Below are positions 1 through 4,900 of a stretch of DNA of 5,344 nt, one piece after another (positions within the stretch are counted from its first letter, which is position 1; each line of letters begins with the position of its first letter). The translations under genes were made by a program, and so were the position numbers. Source of the stretch: a bacterium (GTDB lineage Archaea > Thermoproteota > Nitrososphaeria > Nitrososphaerales > Nitrososphaeraceae); assembly GCA_014381105.1 (NCBI GenBank), contig JACMIO010000097.1, positions 1-5,344 on the forward strand, given 5' to 3'. The notes beneath the pieces were generated by a model. The model had not been told where the DNA came from, searched no databases, and saw only the letters and a list, made by a program, of their open reading frames with translations.

Positions 1-2
1 CT

Positions 3-497
3 GATGTTGTTAACTCTAGAATTGATCAAGAACAACAAGAAAATGCTACTATGAAGGCATTAGTGGTTAATGATTTAGTAGGTGAAACTTTGGAACATTA
101 TGGAATGGCTCTAGGAATGGAAGAGGGTGAGCATGAAAGTGAACATAATGAAAATATGACATCTATTGAACACTCTACTGATAGTAGCAGTAATGAAACT
201 TCAAGCATAGTTGACGAAGCAAACTACCAGACAGCTCAGGCAACTATAACGCAAGCAATCCAAAACTTTGATGAAATCAAGGAAGATTCTGACACAAATT
301 CGACCGAATTGGCAGATTCATTAAATGCAGTAAAAGAAAAGATAGATAGTAAAGCGGCATTTGATGAAATTGATACAATTGTCGATGATAAGATAACTTC
401 GTTGCTTAACAGCGTTTATGATTTGAATCTCTCTGAAGAAGAAGAACATGCTGAAGGAGGAGAAGAAGAACATGCTGAAAATGAAGATAATTCATGA
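3..497 (+). CDS. C-terminal part of an acidic His/Glu-rich protein (5' end outside window)
   Basis: The reading frame is open from the window edge to TGA at 495-497. The ATG at 51 is therefore probably an internal Met, and the true start probably lies upstream. I do not recognise the family. The visible 164 residues start with a helical stretch (NDLVGETLEHYGMALGMEEG), followed by a His/Glu-rich patch and a Ser/Thr/Asn-rich linker. A predicted alpha-helical region of about 70 residues (from YQTAQATITQAIQNF) comes next, and the protein ends in an acidic tail. The tail carries a tandem eight-residue repeat, EEEEHAEG then GEEEHAEN. The His/Glu clusters suggest weak cation binding, and the linker has several N-glycosylation-type sequons (NMT, NET, NST), so an extracytoplasmic location is plausible; both points are inference. 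No membrane segment is visible. It could be the extracellular part of a metal-transport protein, but I cannot show that. That the frame is coding is fairly sure; the function is unknown. Confidence 0.75.
   Translation, partial: DVVNSRIDQEQQENATMKALVVNDLVGETLEHYGMALGMEEGEHESEHNENMTSIEHSTDSSSNETSSIVDEANYQTAQATITQAIQNFDEIKEDSDTNSTELADSLNAVKEKIDSKAAFDEIDTIVDDKITSLLNSVYDLNLSEEEEHAEGGEEEHAENEDNS
435..482 (+). repeat. Tandem 24-bp repeat encoding EEEEHAEG/GEEEHAEN
   Basis: Two adjacent 24-bp units (435-458 and 459-482) share an exact 18-base core, GAAGAAGAACATGCTGAA, at 438-455 and 462-479. The repeat is in frame and makes up most of the acidic His-containing tail of the first gene. It looks like a recent slippage duplication. 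Confidence 0.8.
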
Positions 498-548
498 TTA
501 GAAAATGAAATCTCCTGCCATTACGGAAACAAATCTAATTTTGCGACA

Positions 549-583
549 TTTTTTTCATGTTGCTCCAAGCTCTGAATTTTTTT
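549..583 (+). terminator. Probable oligo-T archaeal terminator
   Basis: Two runs of seven T (549-555 and 577-583) lie 50-90 bp downstream of the first gene's stop and just before the promoter of the NHL gene. Archaeal RNA polymerase terminates at T runs without needing a hairpin, and none is evident here. Placement is inferred. Confidence 0.45.
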
Positions 584-592
584 AGTTTTAAA

Positions 593-600
593 TTTATATT
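593..600 (+). promoter_or_regulatory. TATA box (TTTATATT) of the NHL-repeat gene
   Basis: TTTATATT is a good archaeal TATA element. Its centre (about 596) predicts transcription starting near 620-624, right at the ATGATG pair at 620-625. The mRNA would then either be leaderless from 620/623, or carry a leader of about 40 nt before the ATG at 662. Confidence 0.55.
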
Positions 601-635
601 TGGTGACTAGAAACTCATAATGATGTCCCGGTTGA

Positions 636-659
636 GGCCGCAGCATGGTGATAACGGCC
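636..659 (+). promoter_or_regulatory. GC-rich hairpin holding the ribosome site of the NHL gene
   Basis: GGCCG (636-640) can pair with CGGCC (655-659). The 14-nt loop contains GGTGAT (647-652), which matches six bases of the archaeal Shine-Dalgarno sequence GGAGGTGAT, nine nt before the ATG at 662. This local GC-rich block stands out in an AT-rich intergenic region. If the real start is 620 or 623, the block is coding instead. Confidence 0.4.
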
Positions 660-661
660 CT

Positions 662-1801
662 ATGAAAATTTCAAAATTAGAAAACTTGAATCTTAATTTA
701 AAGCTCGTCGTAACTCTGGTGTCTTTAACACTTATGTTGTCTAGTTTGTCTATACTGAGTTCTCAGTCAACATATTCTCAAACATCAGAAGATCCGAAGA
801 GTCTCAATTGTAAGGACAACAAAGATCAATCTCAATATGTTAGTAATGTTTCGTTAGTAAACGGTACTGTCGGAGTTGGGCCCGTTACTGATGATCTTCC
901 TGGATTTCATTATGTTAAAAAATTCGATAGCAATGGCACATTGATAACTGCTTGGGGCATTAAAGGGACAGGACCAGGACAATTTTTACATGTCCATGGA
1001 ATTGCAGTTGATTCCAATGGATTTGTATACGTTAGTGATGCAGAAAAATGCAACATTCAGAAATTTGACAGTGAGGGGAACTTCATCAAAGCCTGGGGTA
1101 CTAAAGGTAAGGGACAAGGACAATTCTTGCAACCTGAGAGCATGGCAGTAGATTCAAAAGGCAATATTTTTGTGGCGGATTACGCTAATCAGCATATTCA
1201 GAAATTTGATAGTGAGGGGAACTTCATTACCATGTGGGGCTCCAAGGGCAGAGCGGATAGTCAATTCATAAAGCCTTGGGGAGTTGCTGTTGATTCTAAT
1301 GATAACGTGTATACAAGTGATCAAGATAATCCAGAAGTTCAAAAATTCACCAATGATGGAAAGTTCTTGACTAAATGGAATTCTTATTCTCCAGGAATGT
1401 TATTCGTGCATTTACATGATATTACTATAGATTCGCATGATTCAGTTTATGTTACTGACGGTAGAAACAATTCTTTTGTTGCGAAATTTGATGACCAAGG
1501 TACTTTTACAAAGAAATGGGGAGGTTTTGGTTATGGGAACAGTCACTTTGTTGAAAACCATGGCATAGTTACTGATAAAGAAGGTAATGTATACGTTGTT
1601 GATACCAGAAATGTACGTATTCAGAAATTCAATAGTGAAGGGGAGTTTGTTACAAAATGGGGATCACTTGGATGTGGGGATGATCAGTTCCTTATTCCTC
1701 ATGATATTGCGATAGATTCCTCTGGAAATATTTACGTTTCAGATAGTGGAAATGTTCACTTCAGGGCAACTAAGACCTGCGAGTATTATGAAAATCAATA
1801 G
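662..1801 (+). CDS. Exported six-bladed NHL-repeat beta-propeller protein
   Basis: This is a 379-residue protein with an N-terminal hydrophobic stretch (about residues 15-33), a Cys-containing linker with sequons (NVS, NGT), then an NHL propeller from about residue 84 to the C-terminus. Six NHL motifs are visible, such as HGIAVDSNGFVYVSD and HDIAIDSSGNIYVSD, each followed by a strand like IQKFDSEGNFIKAWG. The period is exactly 47 residues: equivalent positions fall at residues 85, 132, 179, 226, 273, 320 and 367. The N-terminal strand VKKFDSNGTLITAWG completes the last blade, the usual velcro closure. NHL propellers bind proteins or ligands; the target here is unknown. Residues C50, C130, C338 and C373 could form disulfides outside the cell. 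The ATG at 662 was chosen because GGTGAT sits nine nt upstream and because it gives a normal signal-peptide n-region. ATGs at 620 and 623 would add 14 or 13 residues. The fold is secure. Confidence 0.9.
   Translation: MKISKLENLNLNLKLVVTLVSLTLMLSSLSILSSQSTYSQTSEDPKSLNCKDNKDQSQYVSNVSLVNGTVGVGPVTDDLPGFHYVKKFDSNGTLITAWGIKGTGPGQFLHVHGIAVDSNGFVYVSDAEKCNIQKFDSEGNFIKAWGTKGKGQGQFLQPESMAVDSKGNIFVADYANQHIQKFDSEGNFITMWGSKGRADSQFIKPWGVAVDSNDNVYTSDQDNPEVQKFTNDGKFLTKWNSYSPGMLFVHLHDITIDSHDSVYVTDGRNNSFVAKFDDQGTFTKKWGGFGYGNSHFVENHGIVTDKEGNVYVVDTRNVRIQKFNSEGEFVTKWGSLGCGDDQFLIPHDIAIDSSGNIYVSDSGNVHFRATKTCEYYENQ
914..1762 (+). repeat. 141-bp periodic NHL blade repeats
   Basis: Equivalent codons of the blade strand (V/I/F before the KF motif) lie at 914, 1055, 1196, 1337, 1478, 1619 and 1760. 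That is seven positions exactly 141 bp apart, with no insertion or deletion. The second and third copies share a 32-base segment (1055-1086 and 1196-1227) with a single C/T difference. Confidence 0.85.
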
Positions 1802-1891
1802 TAAAAATAAGCTCTCAACATCAGTAATCAGAATGAATAAAGATGTATCTAACCAGAACTTGAAGAGTAAAAGAGATTTTGATGTAGTAAT

Positions 1892-2437
1892 TTGAAAGTA
1901 GTACTTTTAATTCTATTAGTTACTATCAGCACAAGTTTAGTATCATGTGTTCAAACTGTAGCTGCGGATTTGCTAAGCAATTCATTGCAACAGCGCATTG
2001 GAGACTATGATGTCCGGATTAATACTATACCAATGGTTCCAATATCAGGACAGGTCACACGAATAAACATCATGATGACTACAGTTAGTAACATCCCCAT
2101 AACAGATACTCCCATTACTATAAGAATATCAAATGAAAGAGAAGAATTGGCAAGGTCGCAACCAATATTATTATCAAGTGGCCATTACTCACATAGTTAC
2201 AATTTTGACAAATCGGGCTTGTTTCTTTTAAGTATTGACATTCTGGAAAATCCTCTAGCAGGAAATTCTAATGGCTCAAATAGGATGTTGACCTTTGATT
2301 TCCCAATTCGTGTTTCAGAACCCTTTTCGGTTGATGTGGCTAATTTGGCACTTCCGATCATCATTGCAGTTGCTGCAGGTTCTGTTGGGTCATTAATAGT
2401 GTTAAAAAAATTGAAAAAAAGTAAGAACATCACATAA
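1892..2437 (+). CDS. Exported Ig-like (YtkA/FixH-like) protein with C-terminal membrane anchor
   Basis: The product is 181 residues. TTG at 1892 is the start used: an in-frame TGA at 1880-1882 precedes it, there is no ATG or GTG between, and it gives an intact signal peptide (MKVVLLILLVTISTSLVSC). The signal end is ambiguous: LVSC at residues 16-19 fits a lipobox, while TVAAD at 23-27 fits an ordinary signal peptidase site. Residues about 38-142 look like one beta-sandwich domain. A segment resembling the YtkA/FixH-type Ig fold runs from PITIRISNEREELA to SSGHYSHSYNFDKSGLFLLSIDI; this assignment is by pattern only. A membrane helix at about 151-171 ends in a Lys-rich tail (LKKLKKSKNIT), giving an outside-domain, inside-tail topology. 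It lies 90 bp after the NHL gene on the same strand. No TATA box is evident for it, so co-transcription with the NHL gene is possible. The function is unknown; extracytoplasmic ligand binding or assembly is inference. Confidence 0.75.
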   Translation: MKVVLLILLVTISTSLVSCVQTVAADLLSNSLQQRIGDYDVRINTIPMVPISGQVTRINIMMTTVSNIPITDTPITIRISNEREELARSQPILLSSGHYSHSYNFDKSGLFLLSIDILENPLAGNSNGSNRMLTFDFPIRVSEPFSVDVANLALPIIIAVAAGSVGSLIVLKKLKKSKNIT

Positions 2438-2487
2438 AATACTAATTTTTCATACGAATGTGGAACTTGAAATGCACGAAAAGAAAT
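2438..2487. terminator. Convergent intergenic region with T runs on both strands
   Basis: This 50-bp gap separates two converging genes. The plus strand has T5 at 2446-2450, and the minus strand reads TTTCTTTTC around 2478-2486. No strong hairpin is seen. Termination here is expected from the gene layout more than shown by the sequence. Confidence 0.3.
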
Positions 2488-2883
2488 CTATTCAAATTCA
2501 TATTCGTCAAGCTGGGAACAATTTCCTGCATATGAATTAAAGATATGCTCTATTTGATCTAGTACAGTCTGATTTACCTTCTTCTCTGAAACTTGATCGC
2601 CAATATCCAACGCTGAAATTGTGTCAAATAATTTCATAAAGTCAATACATGAAATTGTAAAACTTTGAACGACGTCTTGGGTAACAATTCCCGAATAATT
2701 AGTAGTAGAATCAGAAGAGTTGTCATTTGTGGTACCTGGTGTAAACAAGCCATCATCATTTTCCTGCCCGTTAATGTGTGGGTTCTGAATATTTAGATCT
2801 GGATATAGATTTAATGGAGCTGATACTAGCAGTATGAGGATTGTAGATAGAATTAAAATGATCCTCCGATCCGGATTTGTCAT
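2488..2883 (-). CDS. Small secreted or membrane-anchored protein, unrecognised
   Basis: The product is 131 residues from the ATG at 2883. A TTG at 2898 would add five residues, but the ATG lies 28 bp after a TATA box, so it is preferred. The N-terminus (MTNPDRRIILILSTILILLVSA) has two arginines and then a hydrophobic helix: either a signal peptide or an uncleaved anchor. A polar Asn/Ser/Thr/Asp-rich linker follows (about residues 35-65). A C-terminal domain of about 65 residues, mostly helical in appearance, holds two cysteines, C79 and C122, which could pair. N-x-S/T sequons occur in the linker and the C-terminal part (NSS, NYS, NQT, NCS), consistent with a glycosylated surface protein; this is inference. 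The C-terminus is acidic (QLDEYEFE). I do not recognise the family. The gene converges on the Ig-like gene and diverges from the RTX gene. Confidence 0.65.
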   Translation of the reverse strand: MTNPDRRIILILSTILILLVSAPLNLYPDLNIQNPHINGQENDDGLFTPGTTNDNSSDSTTNYSGIVTQDVVQSFTISCIDFMKLFDTISALDIGDQVSEKKVNQTVLDQIEHIFNSYAGNCSQLDEYEFE

Positions 2884-2907
2884 GAGATTCAAATTCAATT
2901 GTCTATC

Positions 2908-2914
2908 ATTATAA
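2908..2914 (-). promoter_or_regulatory. TATA box (TTATAAT) of the small secreted-protein gene
   Basis: Read on the minus strand the element is TTATAAT, centred about 28 bp before the ATG at 2883. No Shine-Dalgarno is visible between them (TTGAATCTC precedes the ATG). This matches a leaderless or nearly leaderless archaeal transcript. Confidence 0.45.
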
Positions 2915-3059
2915 CTGAGATGACGACTATTTAATGATTGGAATCTAATTTATATTAAAAAGTTCCATTTTCCCACTCCAGAATTTTCGACAAGTTGTTT
3001 ATTAATTTGATTTATATTCTATTAAATTTATTAAATTGATATTACGATATAGAATCTCC

Positions 3060-3074
3060 CAAGGAGATACCTTG
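3060..3074. promoter_or_regulatory. Short dyad CAAGG-N5-CCTTG upstream of the RTX promoter
   Basis: CAAGGAGATACCTTG is a perfect 5+5 inverted repeat with a five-base spacer, ending 13 bp before the TATA box at 3088. The position suits an activator or repressor site. It is short, so chance is not excluded. Confidence 0.3.
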
Positions 3075-3087
3075 AATGGTATAGATA

Positions 3088-3095
3088 TTTATAAT
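3088..3095 (+). promoter_or_regulatory. TATA box (TTTATAAT) of the RTX gene
   Basis: TTTATAAT is centred about 30 bp before the ATG at 3122. The sequence between lacks a Shine-Dalgarno (ACTTGAGTAAAATATC), so the message is predicted to be leaderless or to have a leader of a few nt. Confidence 0.6.
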
Positions 3096-3121
3096 CTTAT
3101 GGTTAACTTGAGTAAAATATC

Positions 3122-3676
3122 ATGATAAAACTAACCCATGGAGTAACCATACTTTCTGTGCTGACGATATCAATATTGTTAATAAGTTTTTCAATAGTTT
3201 GGGCAGTGGACATCAAGGGAACTGTTGCAAATGACAACATCATGGGAACGGCCACCGATGATGACATGAGAGGATTTAGGGGCAACGATATATTGAATGG
3301 ATTGTCAGGTAGTGATGAAATCCAAGGTGAGGGGGGAAATGATATTTTGAATGGTTCTGATGGGAATGATTACCTTAATGGCGGCGATGGGACGGACATT
3401 CTTGATGGAGGTATTGGCAGTGATGAGATACACGGAGGAGATGGGCTCGATAGACTAATTGGCGGTACTGAAAGCGACGTTTTGTATGGTACTTCTAATA
3501 ACGACATTCTTGATGGTGGACCTGGGGATGATCGACTATATGGAGGCCAAGGCAATGACACCCTAAGTGGAGGCCAGGGAGGAGACTTCTTCAGATGTGG
3601 AGATGGAGAGGACAGAATAACTAATTTTGATCCTGCACAAGGGGATCGTGATTTTGGAGATTGCGAAATTAAATGA
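3122..3676 (+). CDS. Sec-exported RTX-type calcium-binding repeat protein
   Basis: The product is 184 residues. An N-terminal signal peptide (hydrophobic core about residues 9-27, likely cut after IVWA) is followed from residue 31 to 165 by 15 consecutive nine-residue units with no gap. Units such as LNGGDGTDI, LDGGPGDDR and LYGGQGNDT match the RTX consensus GGxGxDxUx. The first two (IKGTVANDN, IMGTATDDD) and units 10-11 are degenerate. RTX repeats fold into a beta-roll that binds Ca2+ between turns and often folds only after export; that is family knowledge. The C-terminal cap holds C159 and C181, which could form a disulfide. Classical RTX proteins leave by type I secretion with a C-terminal signal, but this one has a Sec-type signal and no such transporter is nearby. 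No enzymatic domain is present, so a structural or Ca2+-binding surface role is inferred. The start is supported by the TATA box about 30 bp upstream. Confidence 0.88.
   Translation: MIKLTHGVTILSVLTISILLISFSIVWAVDIKGTVANDNIMGTATDDDMRGFRGNDILNGLSGSDEIQGEGGNDILNGSDGNDYLNGGDGTDILDGGIGSDEIHGGDGLDRLIGGTESDVLYGTSNNDILDGGPGDDRLYGGQGNDTLSGGQGGDFFRCGDGEDRITNFDPAQGDRDFGDCEIK
3212..3616 (+). repeat. 27-bp periodic RTX repeat array (15 units)
   Basis: Fifteen in-frame 27-bp units encode the nonapeptides. Some DNA identity persists between distant units: GACATTCTTGATGG is at 3395-3408 and again at 3503-3516, exactly four units apart. A 20-base segment at 3281-3300 matches 3335-3354 at 17 positions, two units apart. 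This points to growth by internal duplication. Confidence 0.85.
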
Positions 3677-3764
3677 CTCAGATAGACTCATCAGGTACTG
3701 GAATTCCAATTATTTACACTCGATTAGAATTTGATTTAGCTTTTCTTAGTAGAACATACAACTA

Positions 3765-3801
3765 TTTTTAGGTATTATAGTACGATATTCATATCCAAAA
3801 A
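3765..3801. terminator. Facing oligo-T terminators between RTX and flavin-protein genes
   Basis: The plus strand has T5 at 3765-3769 after the RTX gene. The minus strand has T5 at 3797-3801 after the converging gene. Both are short but fit archaeal oligo-T termination. The rest of the 143-bp gap (3677-3819) holds nothing else that I can identify. Confidence 0.3.
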
Positions 3802-3819
3802 TTTATGTAATGGATCTAT

Positions 3820-4293
3820 TCAGTTATTTCTACTATAATCCCAAGTAGAGTAATATTTTGGTTTGATTTCCAGTAACACTGAATTTCCATTTCTTACGTT
3901 CTCAAGCAATAATTTCGCCATCGGATGATCTATACTTCCGAGGTACTTTACCATTATTCTCTGTGCAATCGGAAGATTTGCGTCAGGGTTGCTTAAAATT
4001 TTAACGTCTCCTTTACCCCTTATGCCTTTATATGGTGGATTTCCCTCATCTATACAAAAATAGATTTTGTCATTTCTTTTCAAATTGTTGGTCTTTTTAG
4101 ATTCCTTTCCAGTTTCTATAAAAATTACATCCTTAGACTCATCATAAAGATACCAAGTAGGATGTACATTTGGGTAGTCATCTTTATCGACGGTTCCAAG
4201 ATGAAGATTTAATTTGCTGTCTGAAAGAAAATCCTTAACTTCATTCTCTGAAAGTTGAACACCAAATCCCGGACTTCCATGTAACACTTTCAT
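3820..4293 (-). CDS. Pyridoxamine 5'-phosphate oxidase-like FMN/F420 split-barrel protein
   Basis: This is a 157-residue cytosolic protein of the PNPOx-like split-barrel superfamily. Visible family features are the N-terminal helix (LSENEVKDFLSDSKL), the first barrel strands LGTVDKDDYPNVHPTWYLY at about 32-50, and a Lys/Asn-rich segment where the flavin phosphate usually binds (TGKESKKTNNLKRNDKIYF, 61-79). There follow the strand GIRGKGDVKIL and the C-terminal PKYYSTWDYSR containing W151. Members bind FMN, F420 or related cofactors as small oxidoreductases, usually as dimers; the cofactor and substrate here cannot be told from sequence alone. The length is normal for small family members. The ATG at 4293 is preferred over the ATG at 4314, because a TATA box is centred about 27 bp before 4293 and 4314 lies only about 6 bp from it. 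Surrounded by exported-protein genes, this one looks functionally separate. Confidence 0.88.
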   Translation of the reverse strand: MKVLHGSPGFGVQLSENEVKDFLSDSKLNLHLGTVDKDDYPNVHPTWYLYDESKDVIFIETGKESKKTNNLKRNDKIYFCIDEGNPPYKGIRGKGDVKILSNPDANLPIAQRIMVKYLGSIDHPMAKLLLENVRNGNSVLLEIKPKYYSTWDYSRNN

Positions 4294-4317
4294 TTGTACA
4301 TTTAGGGGCAACATTAG

Positions 4318-4323
4318 ATATAA
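4318..4323 (-). promoter_or_regulatory. TATA box of the flavin split-barrel gene
   Basis: On the minus strand the sequence reads TTAAACTTATATC. The TTATAT core is centred about 27 bp before the ATG at 4293, with an A-rich segment upstream that could serve as BRE. The ATG at 4314 would be too close to be transcribed from this element, so the box decides the start. Confidence 0.5.
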
Positions 4324-4353
4324 GTTTAATCAGTATTGTTTGTTAATGAAAAT

Positions 4354-4360
4354 AAAAAAA
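4354..4360 (-). terminator. T7 run, probable terminator of the small Cys-repeat gene
   Basis: A7 on the plus strand is T7 on the minus strand, 42 bp past the stop of the 4402-4782 gene and 19 bp past the 18-bp palindrome. An oligo-T stretch of this length is enough for archaeal termination. The palindrome could add a hairpin. Confidence 0.45.
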
Positions 4361-4379
4361 TGAAGGTTGATAGTTGTAC

Positions 4380-4397
4380 TAACCGATATATCGGTTA
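4380..4397. promoter_or_regulatory. Perfect 18-bp palindrome TAACCGATATATCGGTTA
   Basis: All nine base pairs match with no spacer. It starts four bp past the stop codon of the small Cys-repeat gene and lies about 57 bp upstream of the TATA box of the flavin-protein gene, both on the minus strand. It could be an operator for a dimeric regulator of the downstream gene, or a hairpin at the end of the upstream mRNA. The zero-length spacer suits protein binding better than a stable RNA hairpin. Confidence 0.5.
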
Positions 4398-4401
4398 ATT
4401 T

Positions 4402-4782
4402 TTATCGCGGCAATTCGTCGAGGATATTTATTTCTCCGATTCCCCTGTTCGATGTGAATGCACAAATACTTTCATTGTCCCCATCTCCTTTTTCATCGCA
4501 GTCGTTGTGGTTTTCTCCCTCTACGTCAATTGAAATCTTGTTCTTCTCGCCCTGCATAGTAAATGTGCCTGTTTCTAAATTATCAGTGACAACACAGAGT
4601 CCTTGATTAAATCCCTCGCCAGATTCATCACACGTATTTTTGTTATCCACATCGGTGTCAATTTCTACCTTGTTCTTAAAAGGATCATCTGCTGCGAATG
4701 CATTCATTGCTGTAGTACCAAATACAGCACCAATCAATAGAACTATTGAAGGTAGGAGTACGGTCCTTGAACTGAGATTCAT
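4402..4782 (-). CDS. Small exported acidic protein with two Cys-containing repeats
   Basis: The product is 126 residues from the ATG at 4782. It has a clear signal peptide (core about 8-24, probable cut after MNAFA, residues 26-30). The mature part is two copies of a 38-residue unit, 37-74 and 81-118, aligned without gaps with 16 identities. The shared pattern is NK-x2-ID, an acidic loop, then N-x-N-x-CDE-x-G-x-G-x-N-x3-C. Cysteine spacing is identical (C51-C63 and C95-C107), which suggests one disulfide per unit. The acidic loops DTDVDNKNTCDE and DVEGENHNDCDE place oxygen ligands like an EF-hand loop but lack its usual Gly and central hydrophobic residue, so cation binding is a guess. I do not recognise the family. 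ATG 4791 and TTG 4797 are alternative starts; 4782 is preferred because it lies 26 bp after a TATA box. The gene is probably monocistronic. Confidence 0.75.
   Translation of the reverse strand: MNLSSRTVLLPSIVLLIGAVFGTTAMNAFAADDPFKNKVEIDTDVDNKNTCDESGEGFNQGLCVVTDNLETGTFTMQGEKNKISIDVEGENHNDCDEKGDGDNESICAFTSNRGIGEINILDELPR
4429..4674 (-). repeat. Two 38-residue acidic Cys repeats
   Basis: The first unit covers 4561-4674 and the second 4429-4542 on the minus strand, offset by 132 bp. They share 16 of 38 residues, including both cysteines, the CDE motif and two glycines. Little DNA identity remains, so the duplication is old. Confidence 0.7.
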
Positions 4783-4804
4783 CGTTCTCATAGACAAGTT
4801 TTAG

Positions 4805-4811
4805 TTTATAT
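4805..4811 (-). promoter_or_regulatory. TATA box of the small Cys-repeat gene
   Basis: On the minus strand the sequence reads CATATAAAC, centred about 26 bp before the ATG at 4782. The intervening AACTTGTCTATGAGAACG has no Shine-Dalgarno, so a leaderless message starting at 4782 is predicted. Confidence 0.45.
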
Positions 4812-4900
4812 GAACTTGGATGGATCATATCCTAAAATTATTGTGTATATAGATTCCGCAATATTTACGATTAGAAAACACTGAATGATATGACATAGAA

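Noticed and set aside
1154..1342. 62-codon minus-strand ORF inside the NHL gene
   Set aside because: It is a shadow of a strongly supported repeat protein and has no recognisable domain or promoter.
2197..2433. 78-codon minus-strand ORF opposite the Ig-like gene
   Set aside because: It lies entirely antisense to a gene with a signal peptide and membrane helix, and has no start signals of its own.
3016..3055. AT-only inverted repeats (AATTTA-T-TAAATT at 3025-3037; ATTCTAT paired with ATAGAAT)
   Set aside because: In such AT-rich sequence, short symmetric runs are expected by chance, and their position tells nothing clear.
3103..3285. 60-codon minus-strand ORF over the RTX gene start and promoter
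   Set aside because: It is antisense to the signal peptide and promoter of the RTX gene, with no supporting features.
3370..3561. Pro/Ser-rich minus-strand ORF inside the RTX array
   Set aside because: The Pro/Ser richness is the mirror of Gly/Asp codons in the 27-bp repeats, not a real protein.
3212..3616. Short regular repeats that might be taken for a CRISPR array
   Set aside because: The 27-bp units are contiguous, in frame and encode RTX nonapeptides; there are no unique spacers between identical repeats.
4367..4606. 79-codon plus-strand ORF antisense to the Cys-repeat gene
   Set aside because: It overlaps the palindrome and the minus-strand gene; the minus-strand frame has a signal peptide and internal repeats, so it is the real one.
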